A stretch of 23,600 nt of DNA. Source: Nephromyces sp. MM_2019 (taxonomy: Eukaryota > Apicomplexa > Aconoidasida > Nephromycida). Below are positions 1-10,700 of the stretch, piece after piece (within the stretch, counting starts at the first letter, position 1; the number at the start of each line of letters is the position of its first letter). Position numbers and translations under genes: made by a program. The notes under the pieces were generated by a model. The model made no database searches and was not told the DNA's origin. It was given only the letters and a program-made list of their open reading frames with translations. The stretch is from contig JADHZB010001417.1 in assembly GCA_015657535.1 (NCBI GenBank), positions 1 through 23,600 on the forward strand, read 5' to 3'.

Positions 1-2745
1 AATCTTCTCGGCATCGATTCTCCCCTGAGCAAACATCCTATAGCTGATGTTGAAGAGCCTCATAAAGCGAACATCTGAGGAGGCGAGCATCTCCTGAAGA
101 CTCGGAAACTCTACGCCTACAGGCCTCATCGCTAACTCTTGACCATCAGATTTGAAGGCTATTCCATCGCTCTTAAGCTTAAGGATTAGAGCAGCATGAC
201 GAGGTATTATACGTCTCCTCAGATCGTATGAGAGATACTGAGGAAACTCAAAAACATCCAAAGGTTTCTTGAATAAGCGATTCAATAGATAGAGCATCTT
301 CAGCTGCACACACCTCTCAACGTTTAGGCCTAAGATCTTTGGCCATCGCACACACAGCGAGGTTAGCTGTGTGCGAGAGAAGTAGCCAAGCTTGTAGAGA
401 TGATTGAACTTGATATCTGGCCTGCCAAAGGCAAAGACTTGAGGTCTTTTTCTTCCTATCGAGAGGATATCTGATTCTGTTAGGTGCAGTGTGTCTGTGA
501 GGATCTTGAAGAGGTTGGCGAACTTCTGGGGGCCACATCTTACGAGCTTGGCGTTTCGCTTGATGATGCTGGAGATTTCTTCATTCGTCCAGGGGGGGGT
601 TTGGAGTGACGGAGGGGAGATGGTGTGAAGAGAGGGTAGAGATGTGTTCGTGTGGGGGGAATTGGGTGGAGTGTGGGTGGATGAGGAGAGTGCGGGGGGT
701 GGTGTTTTATCTGAAGACAAGGAGGGGGGAGAGAGATCATTGTAAAGGGGTGAAAAAACTTTGAGAAGCATGGGGAATCTCTTTTGAAACAGAGAAAACC
801 TCTTGAAAACACAGCGGAATATCATCAGCAATAATGGAAATCTCATCAAAAACCCCAAAAACCACTCAAAAACCACTCAAACCCCCCCAAAAACCACTCA
901 ATCCACCCCCAAAAACCACTCAAACCCCCCTCCAAACAACCCAAGAACGATACCTAAAACATCTTCACAAGACCCACCTTTCAGCTCATCTTCAGAGCCT
1001 CTATTCTCGTCCTTCAATCGTTTCAACACGCCATCTTCACCTTCCTCCACAAACTCCTTCCCGAGGTTTTCCCCCTCACTCACAGCATTATCTAAGCTAC
1101 TCTCTGTTGCAATCTCTTCAGAGGAAGCTCCTTTCCCCCCCCCTTCTCCATGCCCCCCTTCCTTCCACCCCCTGGAGACTCTATCTGAAAACCCCCTGAG
1201 AAACTCAAAGCATTCAGACACTCTCTCTGGGTGTAAAATCAGCCTGATGTCCTGATTAACCATACGATAGATATCGCTGGGTGTGAGGCCTAGATTGGGA
1301 GTTTCTTGTAGTATTTGAAGACGTTTAGAGGCTTCTTCAGAGTTGAAGACAATGAGATCAATCAGAGAGTGCATAATCGGAGAAACCTCGCGATTCTTCC
1401 GTGTGATGTTTTTGTAGGCTGTGAAGAACTTCTTCAAAAACTCAGGAGGAGGAGGAACATCCAAATCTTCAATATCTTCAAGCATAGAAGCTTCGATGTT
1501 AGGGGGGGATGCTGTGGATTCTGTATCTTCAATATCTCCCCACCCCCCAGGAGGAAACATATCCACAAACTGAGAGCCTCCCGAAGATATCATGTGAGTC
1601 TCTGGATCTATAAGCGAAGAGTAGTGTAGTGGTAGCGACTTATTGCGAGTGTTTAGGGGGGGTGAGGAGGGTGTGGGGGGGGAGTTTTTGGTTGGTTGAG
1701 GGGATTGGGGGGTTGAGGGGTGGGGTGGGGTAGAGAGGTGGGATAAATTGGAGGGGGGCGAGGAAGAATCAGAGGGGGTAGGACTAGAGGAGTCAAACTT
1801 TGCGGAGAAGACAATACTTGAGCCAGAACGGGGCTCCGAAGACGAGGAAGATCCCCTTTGAACATGTAAACCCGAAGACTTTAAAGAAGTGAAGCTAGTA
1901 GGACATAAAGTTTGCGACAACTCTCTCCTTTCATTAAGCATTCGCTGAGATGGCGATAAGGAAGGAGATACGGTGAACTTTCCGATAAAAGTCGCTCTTG
2001 TTAAGCAGAAAAAGGTGAGAAAGCAGGGTTTTTGAAGAAAACCATGTGAAGACGGTAATATTACGTGTTCACAATTAGAGTTTCTACGTTTTCGCAGTTT
2101 CACGTCTATTTCAGCCATCATTTTACCATATTTTCGCAGTAGTTTGTGGGATAATAGACCTGCCATCCCTCTTCCTAAGTTCTCCATCTTTTTAACCCGC
2201 AAAAAACTCTTCCTTCCCACGAATTCGATCTGTTCATCAGTGGAAAGAGGAGAAAAGTCGCTTTTTGGGTCATTTTCGCCAAAACAAAATGCGTTTCTTT
2301 CATCTTCATTGGATTTTTTCCTTTTTTTGAAGCGAATAAAGTTCTCAGAATGATGCAAACGACTTTTCTTCAAAGGAAGAAGAGGATTCCCTCTAAAGAG
2401 AGGAAGTGGCTCTTCCCTCCAGTAAAAAAATGAGCCTTTCCGGCTGAAAACACCAAAATCAGATTGTGAATCTTTATCTTCTTCAGAGAATATTCGCAGC
2501 CAAGAAGCTCGATCTTCAGAAGGCTGCATCATCTTTTGGTGGTCAAAACTGGCTTGGGGATTACTCAGCTTCATAGCTTTTGAAGCTGCCAATTCTGAGA
2601 TCGATGAGGCGATATAGAGAGAGAGATAACACACAAAGAATAGCTGCCACAAGCTGGCTTTCCGTATTCTTTCAACATCTTTCAAAGATAACAAAAAAGT
2701 GAGGAAACAGTCAGCTTTTAACAAAGAATACAACCGGAGCTGCAT
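1..2745 (-). CDS. mTERF-domain protein, large, C-terminus cut by the window edge
   Basis: mTERF proteins are helical-repeat nucleic-acid-binding proteins that usually act in mitochondria or plastids on transcription, RNA processing or ribosome assembly. Exon 1 is open from the ATG at 2745 down to 898; exon 2 is open from about 758 down to base 1, in the same codon register. Exon 1 ends with an mTERF-like unit near 1190-1300 (LGLTPSDIYRMV, then FEFLRGF). Exon 2 carries further units: KFANLFKILTDTLHL, then LGLNVERC, then the family signature FPQYLSYDLRRRIIPRH near 200-265. The frame is still open at base 1. Stops between 900 and 790 require an intron; AAAG|GTGGGT or TTTAG|GTATCG as donor and CTCAAAG|TTTTTTC (exon from 758) as acceptor agree in phase. 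The open frame extends upstream to a GTG at 2769, but the first ATG is at 2745. The N-terminal ~60 residues contain two hydrophobic stretches, perhaps an organelle-targeting leader (inference). The middle is Ser/Pro-rich low complexity. Family call firm; exact splice sites and start are not. Confidence 0.8.
837..929. repeat. C/A-rich repeat inside the mTERF intron
   Basis: Degenerate units of the form CCCCAAAAACCACTCAAA are repeated about five times with almost no G on the plus strand. The sense (minus) strand therefore reads as runs of G and T. The stretch holds the in-frame stops that break the mTERF reading frame, so it is best explained as intron sequence. The same unit type makes up the large array at 5800-6385. 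Confidence 0.7.
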
Positions 2746-2831
2746 TTTTCCGAATTGAAGATATCGCACAATATTGCTTCTTAGTGTAAGAGGTTACACA
2801 CATATACAAGGAGTTATGTGGAAGATGTGAG

Positions 2832-4187
2832 CCTATGTCAATGCTAGCAAAGAAAATGTAATTTTTAAAGGTGAAGAAGAGGAAGAACACGAGGGAGAAG
2901 AAGATGAAGATGAAGCAGATGATAAAAAAGCTAAAGCAGATAAGCAAGATGAAGCAGATAAAGAAGAAAAAGAAGGCGATGATGCAGAAGAGCCAAAGAA
3001 GAAAACTCTCTCCTCAAAGAGCCACCTGCACGAGAAGTGAGAGAGGAAACTTCTTACACAATTTGCCTATAACGTCATTTTGTAACAAAAAATTAAAGCT
3101 AGATTCTTCAATCCACTGAGTTCTTCAATCTATCTAGATCTTCAAGCTATCAAGAAGAGATGAAACCCCCCCCCTTTCTAACCGCCTCCTCAAGATTCAG
3201 CTATTCAAAGAAGCTTTGCGGGCGTTTCATCGCGGCGGGTAGCTCTACGGATGAAGAAGAGCGTAGATACAGCTCTAAAGAGTATCGATAAACACCTAGG
3301 TGAAATCAGTCAGATAGAAGGAGGGGAGAACAGCAGGAAAATGTGATTCTCCACGCTGTAATCGCTAGGAACACATCAGAAGTTGAGAAGATTCAGAGCA
3401 ACAAACCAATCAACTGGAATTTCTTCTAGTTTCTTCAGTGTGTACCGGAAAAAATAACAATGAGCTGTTAGCTGCTTTCATAATTCAGCAATTATACCAC
3501 TGGTGTGTGATCAGATAGTTTGTGTGTGGCCGAGTAGAGAGTTCGTATGTGTATATGGGTAGATTTTGCGTCTGTGTGACTAGAACTTTTGTGTGTGTGC
3601 CAATAGACTATCTGTGTGTGCCAATCGTTCTAGCATCTTCATCGAAAAACCACCTCTGTAGATATATCCCTATGTTTCCAAGATTTCTCTGATAAGTAGC
3701 CACTCTTATAAGCAGCAAGAGACAGCTTTCACATGATAAAACAGCAGGCTGCTACCTGAAAGGATGATACTATGAAGATGAGTATTTTAGAGAGGGGAAA
3801 AAAAGACATTATCGCACACGCACCGATAGCGTGTGGCTATACATATTGTGAAGTATTGCGTGCAGCACTGCTCGACTTAGCCATTTTCTCTAGTCGATTA
3901 TCATCTATTTAGGCTGCAGTAGTTTTCTAAAGATTCGCACCCTCTGAAGAGGGGCAGATTTTGTATACAAATTCAAATATAAATAAGGGTTAAATGTAGA
4001 AGATGAAACAGAGCAAGAGCGAGAAACAGAGGAAGAAGAGGGAAAAGCAGAGAAAATAGCAGAAGGAGTGAAGTTCAGAGGGAACCTCGTAAAGTTTAAA
4101 GATTTTCCCCACTTTCTAAAGTTGGAAAGAGGAATTTTTAAAGACCCTCTTTTTCTGGGTGAAGAAGCAAACTTTCCCCCGAGATAG
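2832..4187 (+). other. Candidate coding segments of an unidentified plus-strand gene
   Basis: Three open segments read like protein, but no family is recognised. Segment 1 (2832-3040) is strongly acidic with Lys (NASKENVIFKGEEEEEHEG, then Asp/Glu/Lys-rich) and ends beside a consensus-like donor, GAGAA|GTGAGA, at 3037. Segment 2 is open at 3760-3912 and includes KKDIIAHAPIACGYTYCEV. Segment 3 is open at 3987-4187: Glu-rich, then KFRGNLVKFKDFPHFLKLER. No start codon is in frame with segment 1, and the segments lie in different frames, so introns or decay must separate them. Between them, 3530-3640 is TG-rich and intron-like. The gene would be divergent from the mTERF gene. It could equally be a degraded gene or purine-rich intergenic DNA. 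Confidence 0.2.
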
Positions 4188-4198
4188 TATTACATTCT

Positions 4199-4375
4199 TA
4201 TGTGTACGTGTGAGTATGGGTGTGTGTATGTATGCGTGTGTGCGGGATGGGACGGCATTCGTATGTGTGTGGCATGGCAGAGTACCCGTGTGTGTATGTC
4301 CTGGAATAGCGTGTATACGCGCGTGAAGGGGCAGTATTCGTGTGTGTGCGAGAAGGAGCAGCTTATGTGTGATTG
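4199..4375. repeat. TG-rich microsatellite tract
   Basis: Irregular repeats of TGTGTG, TGTATG and CGTGTG fill this stretch on the plus strand. Open frames crossing it on either strand consist of Val/Cys or His/Thr runs and are repeat artefacts. Confidence 0.65.
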
Positions 4376-4384
4376 CGGCTAATT

Positions 4385-5299
4385 TTAGAGCTTCCCTGCG
4401 TTTGTATATGCGACTACTTGGAAATCGCACACACAGGCAAAATTTTTGTACGGAAATCTCCCACGGATCAGCCAGTAATTTTCTAGCTCCTCAGCTTCTA
4501 CGTATGTGTGCGCCATAAACTCTAGCATAACGTCAGCTCTCGCGATTTTTTTTTTAGACAAAAAACTCTCCACAAAACATCGCAGAACACGAGCTTTTCT
4601 TCCTTCGTTTAGAGGCTCAAAATGCCTAGTGTTAAGCTTTATCGTCTTCTCTGCTGTTTAGTTTGATAGTGTATGCTCTTTGGGTTTTGGAATAAAAAGC
4701 TATGTACATATCCTGCTGGGACAGTTTCGCACATACAAGAAAAATCCCACTTTTGGGTGTGTATTTAGCAGATTATGTGCTCTAAGTAAAAGTTATTGGA
4801 GTTCTGCAAGAAGTTGGTAAAATGTGTTGCTAGATTCTACACACACAGCTCTTGATACAGAGTCTACACACACACCTTTTTCCAGATCCTATACAAACAA
4901 ACCTAGGGTTTTCCATCACTTCACACTAGTTTTATCATCCTCATCTAGGATAAAAATCATGTTTTTACTAGAGTTTTCTCAAAGAGAGTAACAAAACAGT
5001 TTCAAAGAGCTCAAAATAATGCCACAGTCATTTAAAAACCTAAACGTCCTGGTATAGTCTGCCAGTTAATAGCAAAGGCCTCATTTTTCAGGCAAATTCA
5101 ACTTAAAAATCCTAGAGGGAGTGAACAAATCCACCTTCGTAGAACCAGCTCTCTGTAAGATTTGAAAAACATCAAAATCGCACACAAAAGAAGCTTTTTT
5201 AGCATTCAAAAGACCTTTTTTGTCTAAAAATTCGGAAAAATAAATTTTCATCGAAAATCTCTGAAAAATTTCATCAAAATCTTCATCAAAAATCTTCAT
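4385..5299 (-). other. Candidate minus-strand coding segments, function unknown
   Basis: A 91-codon open stretch runs from 4657 to the stop at 4385 and reads like protein (HFEPLNEGRKARVLRCFV, later MLEFMAHTYVEAEELENYW). A second open stretch starts at an ATG at 5299 and runs 72 codons to 5081 (MKIFDEDFDEIFQRF, later ASFVCDFDVFQILQR). They could be two exons of one gene converging on the plus-strand candidate at 2832-4187. Neither matches a family I recognise. The interval 4658-5080 between them shows no clear feature apart from short CA tracts. Open stretches of this length also arise by chance here. Confidence 0.22.
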
Positions 5300-5644
5300 T
5301 TATGGTGTGTTGTTGCAAAGAGTGCCGTATAAATGATACTGCACACGTCCAATTCATGGTTTCTAGCACAATTTTGAGTCAACTTGTTGTGTGTGTGAAG
5401 CTGCACGACAGACTGTTGTGGAAACATGGATCAGTGTGTTCCTGGATGCCTGAAAAAGGCTGCCAGTTAATGGCTACAGTAGATACTGTGGTAAGCTAGA
5501 GACCTACGGGGGAAGCTTTTTAGTTGAAATCAATAGCCTCACAATAGTGTTGCCTTAGAGCAGCCTCTAATATATTATCTCTGGAAATTTCTGAGAATAT
5601 CTGAGAATGTCTGTCCAAGAAGCTCAACAAAATCTGAGGATTTC
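5300..5644. other. Unassigned spacer
   Basis: One 65-codon plus-strand ATG frame (5302-5499) is present but has no recognisable domain. The sequence GCCAGTTAATGGC near 5461 nearly repeats GCCAGTTAATAGC at 5061, hinting at a local duplication. No gene is called. Confidence 0.3.
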
Positions 5645-6385
5645 CACAAAATCTCCACCAAATCTCTATCAAATCACCAAATCTCTATCAAAGCTCTATC
5701 AAATCTCCATCAAATCTCCATCAAATCTCCATCAAATCTCCACCAAATCTCCACCAAATCATCAAAATATCCCTACCAAATCACCACCAAATCTCCATAA
5801 AAATCCCACTCAACACCCCAAACTACACCTCAAAACCCCCTAACAAACCCACTCAACACCCCAAACTAACCACCTCGAGGCCTTCAACAAATCATCTCAA
5901 AACCCCCAACCAAACCATCTCTTCAACCCCCCCAACAAATCAGCTCAAACCTCCCCAAAATAACCACCTCAAAACTCCCAGCCAAACCATCTCAAAACCC
6001 CCCCGACAAATCACCTCAATTCCCCCCAAACTAACCATCTCAAAACCCCCCAACAAACCCACTCAACACCCCAAACTAACCACCTCAAGCTCCCCAACAA
6101 ACCATCTCAAAGCCCCCCCAAACTAACCACCTCAAGCCTCCCAAACAAATCACCTGAAAACCCCCAAACAAACCACCTCGAATCCCCCAAACGAGTCACC
6201 CCGAAACCCCCAATAAACCACCTCAAAACCCCAAACTAACCACCTCAAACACACAAATAAACCACCCCCTCAACACCCCAAACTAACCACCTCAAACACA
6301 CAAACAAACCACCAAACACCGCAAAAACCCCACACAAATAACCTCAAAACCCCAAAACAAACCAGCTCAAGCCCACCACTCTACC
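5645..6385. repeat. C/A-rich, G-depleted tandem array
   Basis: About 740 bases are built from short degenerate units. The left part (to about 5800) is an 11-base unit, AAATCTCCATC. The right part uses units of roughly 20-35 bases such as CCCCAAACTAACCACCTCAA. G is nearly absent on the plus strand, so the minus strand is a G/T strand with many GGGG runs. The 78-codon plus-strand frame at 5607-5843 is the repeat read as protein and is not called as a gene. Confidence 0.85.
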
Positions 6386-6881
6386 TCTGCCCGCCTAACA
6401 AAACACGCAGCGCGCACACACAACCTCTTCGCACACAACATCTCCATTCATAAAACTGCGTGGAGCGCATATCCAATTAGCTCCCAGAAATTACCAAACT
6501 TCTTGCTGCTCATATAGACAGAATTTAATGAAGAAAATTTCTCCTTATAAAGACGAGTTTTTCTTGCAATCTGAGATCTTTATACTGTGTGCGTTGCTCA
6601 TCATTTCCCCATTTGCTTCTTTTACACTTTAAAAGTCATCTTTTTTGGAAGAAAAAAGCGTCTTTTTCACACATTTGTGTGTGTGTGCATTTACTATATG
6701 AATGGAAATCTTTTTGCATGAAGAAATACTAGGTCATACTATCAAAAAGATACGCTTAAGGCGCCTCAATCGGAGGTGGGTTGAGAGAAGAAACCTCCCT
6801 TTGGCGGATTTTTTTTTGGCTTGTAGTGCGAACCAAGATTTAGATGAGAAGATGAAGATTTTTCTAGTGCACTGGAGGAGG
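6386..6881. other. Spacer with one short ATG frame
   Basis: Mostly unassigned. An ATG frame from 6702 gives about 60 plausible codons on the plus strand (LHEEILGHTIKKIRLRR) before running into the TG array; GTGATT at 6882 could serve as a donor. No family is recognised, and no convincing downstream exon agrees in phase. Confidence 0.2.
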
Positions 6882-7281
6882 GTGATTATGTGTGTATGTG
6901 TGTGTGTTTCGTGCTTCTTTTTATGAGATTTTCGTGTTTATCTTCGTGTTTGTATTGTGTTTGTATATCCTGTGTGTATATCCTGTGTGTGTATCCTGTG
7001 TGTGTATCACGTGTGTATATCATGTATGTGCCTCGTGCTTCTGTTTGCGTGTATCGTGTGTGTATATCGCGTATATTTCCTGTGTGTATAGTGTGCTTGT
7101 CTGTATGTGTATGTCTTTTGTGTGTGCATCACTTGTGTGTTTTGTGTTTCTATCTGTGTGTATATTGTATTTATTTCGTATGTGTATCTGTATATCTCTG
7201 TATCTCGTGTGTGTCTGTGCGTGCATCTTTCGTGTGATCATCTGTATGTCATGTGTGTATATGTGTGTGTGTATAAACAAA
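6882..7281. repeat. TG-rich minisatellite
   Basis: About 400 bases of TG-dominated sequence. Around 6955-7020 there are clear 12-13 base units of the form TGTGTGTATATCC. All the overlapping plus-strand frames here translate to Val/Cys/Ser/Tyr runs and the minus frame to His/Thr runs, which marks them as repeat shadows. It lies about 500 bases upstream of the otubain start codon. Confidence 0.85.
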
Positions 7282-7798
7282 CCATCTTCTTGTAGCTTTC
7301 AAATCACTGCATCCATTCCTAAGTCACCAGCTCATTTGCATGTGCGAAAAACATCTCTTTCCACAGAAAAAGTATGTTTTTCGCTGCTTTTTCCTCACGT
7401 GTGATTTTCTCTCGCATGTAGACATTTTTTTCGCGCAAAAATGATGAAGCATAAAAAATTCCTAAGGAAAAGCAAGGTAGAATTCATCTGTGCACTTCTC
7501 TCTATATTTTGGCTCCTCCTCAACTACCAATGAGGAATGCAACACACACACCAACACACAGCTACCAACGCACACACACCTAGTGAGGAAGAAGTCACTC
7601 TTTGTAGCCATTTTGCTCTTTTCTTCACGAAATTTGAGAAGATCTGAAGATATTCAGTGTTCATCTTCCCTCCTATGCTTCATAAACTCACCTCCTGTAG
7701 AATCTAATAAAATTTTGTGCTAACACACACACATCTTATCAGGTATGACTAAGACATCAACACACACACTCAACTAGCCGGGGCTTTTATTCAAGGCG
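7282..7798 (+). other. 5' flank of the otubain gene
   Basis: This stretch should contain the promoter and 5' leader of the otubain gene. I see no TATA box or initiator I would defend. Short CA tracts occur at about 7540-7580, 7724-7734 and 7760-7770. Several 30-75 codon frames are open on the plus strand but carry no recognisable domain. Confidence 0.3.
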
Positions 7799-10700
7799 AT
7801 GGAACATACGGAGGAATCACACACACATGATAACTACTATGACGACTATAATGAATCTGTAGATTCTGCTCCTTACTATAGTGAAAATTCGGCTATTCCC
7901 TATGAGGATATCCCGCTAGTAGGGAAATTTGAGCCTCTTCAAAGCTTAGAAGCTGAGTATGCATTCAACGCTAATAGACTAGCTCAAGTAAATGATCTGA
8001 AAACGCAGTATTCTGCGATAAGAAGAGTGAAGAAGGATGGAAGTTGCTTCTATCGAGCGTTTGTCTTTGGGCTCTTTGAACACTTAGTTGAGAACAAGAG
8101 AAAGCTTCCTGGCTTGATACAATTGATGTCGGAATGTCTGGTGAAAGTGCTAGATACTGGGTAGGGTTTGTTTGTGCGTTGTGGATGTCCTGGAGGGTTT
8201 GGGAAGGTTTATGTGTGTTGCGGAAGCGCTAGAGGGATTGGGAGGGTTTGTGTGTGTGGTGGAAGTGCTGCAGAGTTGGGAGGGTTTTTGTGTGTGATGG
8301 AAGTGCTAGATACTGGGTAGGATTTATGTGTGTGATGGAAGTGCTGGAGAATGGGGGGGGTTTGTGTGTGTGGTGGAAGTGCTGGAAAGTGGTTGTCTTT
8401 CTTGTTGGTTTTTTTTGTGTGCACGCTATAGGTCAGCAGATGTGCTTTGAGAGAGGAGTTGCTTAGAACTTTGAGATTTTAGTGCGTCTCTGTGTGTGTA
8501 TCTAAAGGGTGTGTGTCTGTGTACGTATGTTTTGGAGGAGATTTGTGAGGAGTTATGGGAGGTGTGGATGTGGGTTGGAGTGTGGATGTTTGTTTGGATG
8601 TTTACCTTGACACGTAGATTAATAAGTATGTGGATGTATCCATAGATGTGCGCATTGCTCTGTATGTCGTCTATACGTTGGTGTGTGAATCTGCATATTT
8701 ATCTGTGTTAATGTTATCAAGCGCATACATTTCTTATTCTTCACTTTCTCTCGCTTTAGTTTCTCACAAATCTCTTGTTTTTACAGCTCAGAATAGCTAA
8801 CTTTACACTGCTATGAAGCACATATCACAGTCTTCAAGTATCTAGTAGTTTGTGGTGAATATCATTCAATGGTGAAGTATTTTTATTTTCTGCTTATATA
8901 CTGCTTTAATGAGTTCTTTTCCCCTTTAATGTAAGCGTGTGTGTGTGTGTGTGTGCTTTTTTTAGGTACCCCCATAGCTCCATTGAAGAGTTTTACGATG
9001 GTTAGTTTAGCTGCTTTTTAAGTCTTTTCTGTAATAGCTTTAATTTTTTTGTGTGTGCCTTCTTTTTGTCAAAACATTTGCTTTTGATGTTGCTCATGAT
9101 AAGTAGATTTGTTTGGGAGTTGTGCGTGGCATAACACCATAACTACCATGATTCTTCTAGTGTGTGTGTGTGGAAGTTTTGGTGTGTGCGGGAACTTTAA
9201 GTGTTTAAGTTGGTGATAGCTTCCAGTGGGTGATAGCTTCCAGTGGGTGATAGCTTCCATTGTGCAGTAGCTTCAAACGATCACGTGTGTAGTAGCTTCA
9301 ACTTTCTTGATGCTCAGGGCGAGCTGACAGTGTTCGTGTGTTACTTTTTTAATGCATGGGACTATTGGTGCGTTGAAGTTTGGATCTGTGGGAGTATGGA
9401 GTTTGTTAAATGTTTGTAAGCAAAGCGTCACGAATGCTTGTAGCTTCAATCTGTGCAAGCTTGGAGTAGAACTTCCGTGTGTGTGTGTGTGTGTGTACCG
9501 ATGCTAAAGTTACATTTGTTCGATCTACAGCGTATCGTCACAGCGTCATCCTGTACATGGACCTTTGCTTATCATTCGGTGGATGCTGCCTCCATTTTTA
9601 GCTGCTCTATGAAAAGATGCCTCTGAAGCATCAAGTTTGTATGTTTGTGTATGTATGTCTGTGTGTATAAGTCTGTGTGTGTGTCTTTTCTTGTCTTTCA
9701 TTGCGTGTACTTTTGATACGATATTTAGGGTTTTTTCTACTACTTCTTGAAAGCACTGTATAGCTGAAATGTGAGTGCTTTCTTCAAGCATAGACATAAC
9801 AAATGCCTTGCTAAAGTTTTGTTGCTGAGTGCGCATACATCGATTGCCTTCCCTGCAGCTGAAGATGGGTTTTCCGCTTGTTAAATGTCGTGTTATACCA
9901 CACTTTAGTTCCTATGCTAGAATCTCTGGTAGTTACTTGGCAATGAGCCTTTCTTTCTAAGATTTTTCCTTTTTTTTTAATAAGCACACACAGCTTTTTG
10001 CACTTGTGTGTAAATCAAACACACAACCGTTATTCTTACATTAATTTTTCAACCGCACAAACACACACGAACGTCTGCTTCTACATTGCCTTTTAAAGAA
10101 CACACATGCACCTCTGCTTCCACATTAATGTCTAAACTGCACACACAACCACTGTTTCCACATTAATGTCTAAACTACACACGGTCACTTATCTCCCCTG
10201 CATTAAATAGAGTTCATTACTTTTATTAGATTTTATTAGCTGCTTAAAAAAGACAGCGGAACCGGAAGCAAATCTCTCCAGCGTGGAGGAAATGCTTGCT
10301 GACCAAGGGAGTTCCAACTCTATACTCTGCTATACGAGGTGAGTAGCTTACTCTACTTTCTACGAAGAGAAGCTTCATTTAAGCTCTTCAGTGATGGGGT
10401 ATAGAGGAGGGGGAAAAGGGCTTCTTCTGATGCACTCTGTGTGATGTGTGTCCCTGAAGGCTGATATACTCTTCTCTTGCCGTCGAAGCCTTCATCAGAG
10501 TTTGCACGGTCTATCTGTTGAACATGTAGAGAGAGATTGAAGATACGGAGAGATTGAAGATATATAGAGAGAATAAAGCCGTGATAAGCTTGAAGCTCTA
10601 GAAAGAAGAAGAACATGCACATAGAGGAAAGCCTCATAGTTACCCCCACACAGAGCTCTACACCTCTTTCCCCAGCTATACTCAACATTGTGGTGGTTTC

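Noticed and set aside
837..929. Telomeric repeat
   Set aside because: The units are C/A-rich but irregular and contain ACCACTC; no regular CCCTAAA or CCCCAAAA array is present.
5607..5843. 78-codon Ser/Pro/Gln/Lys frame
   Set aside because: It is an 11-base tandem unit read as protein inside a C/A array.
6890..7404. Overlapping open frames of 60-170 codons
   Set aside because: They translate TG repeats into Val/Cys/Tyr runs in every frame; the open reading comes from the repeat itself.
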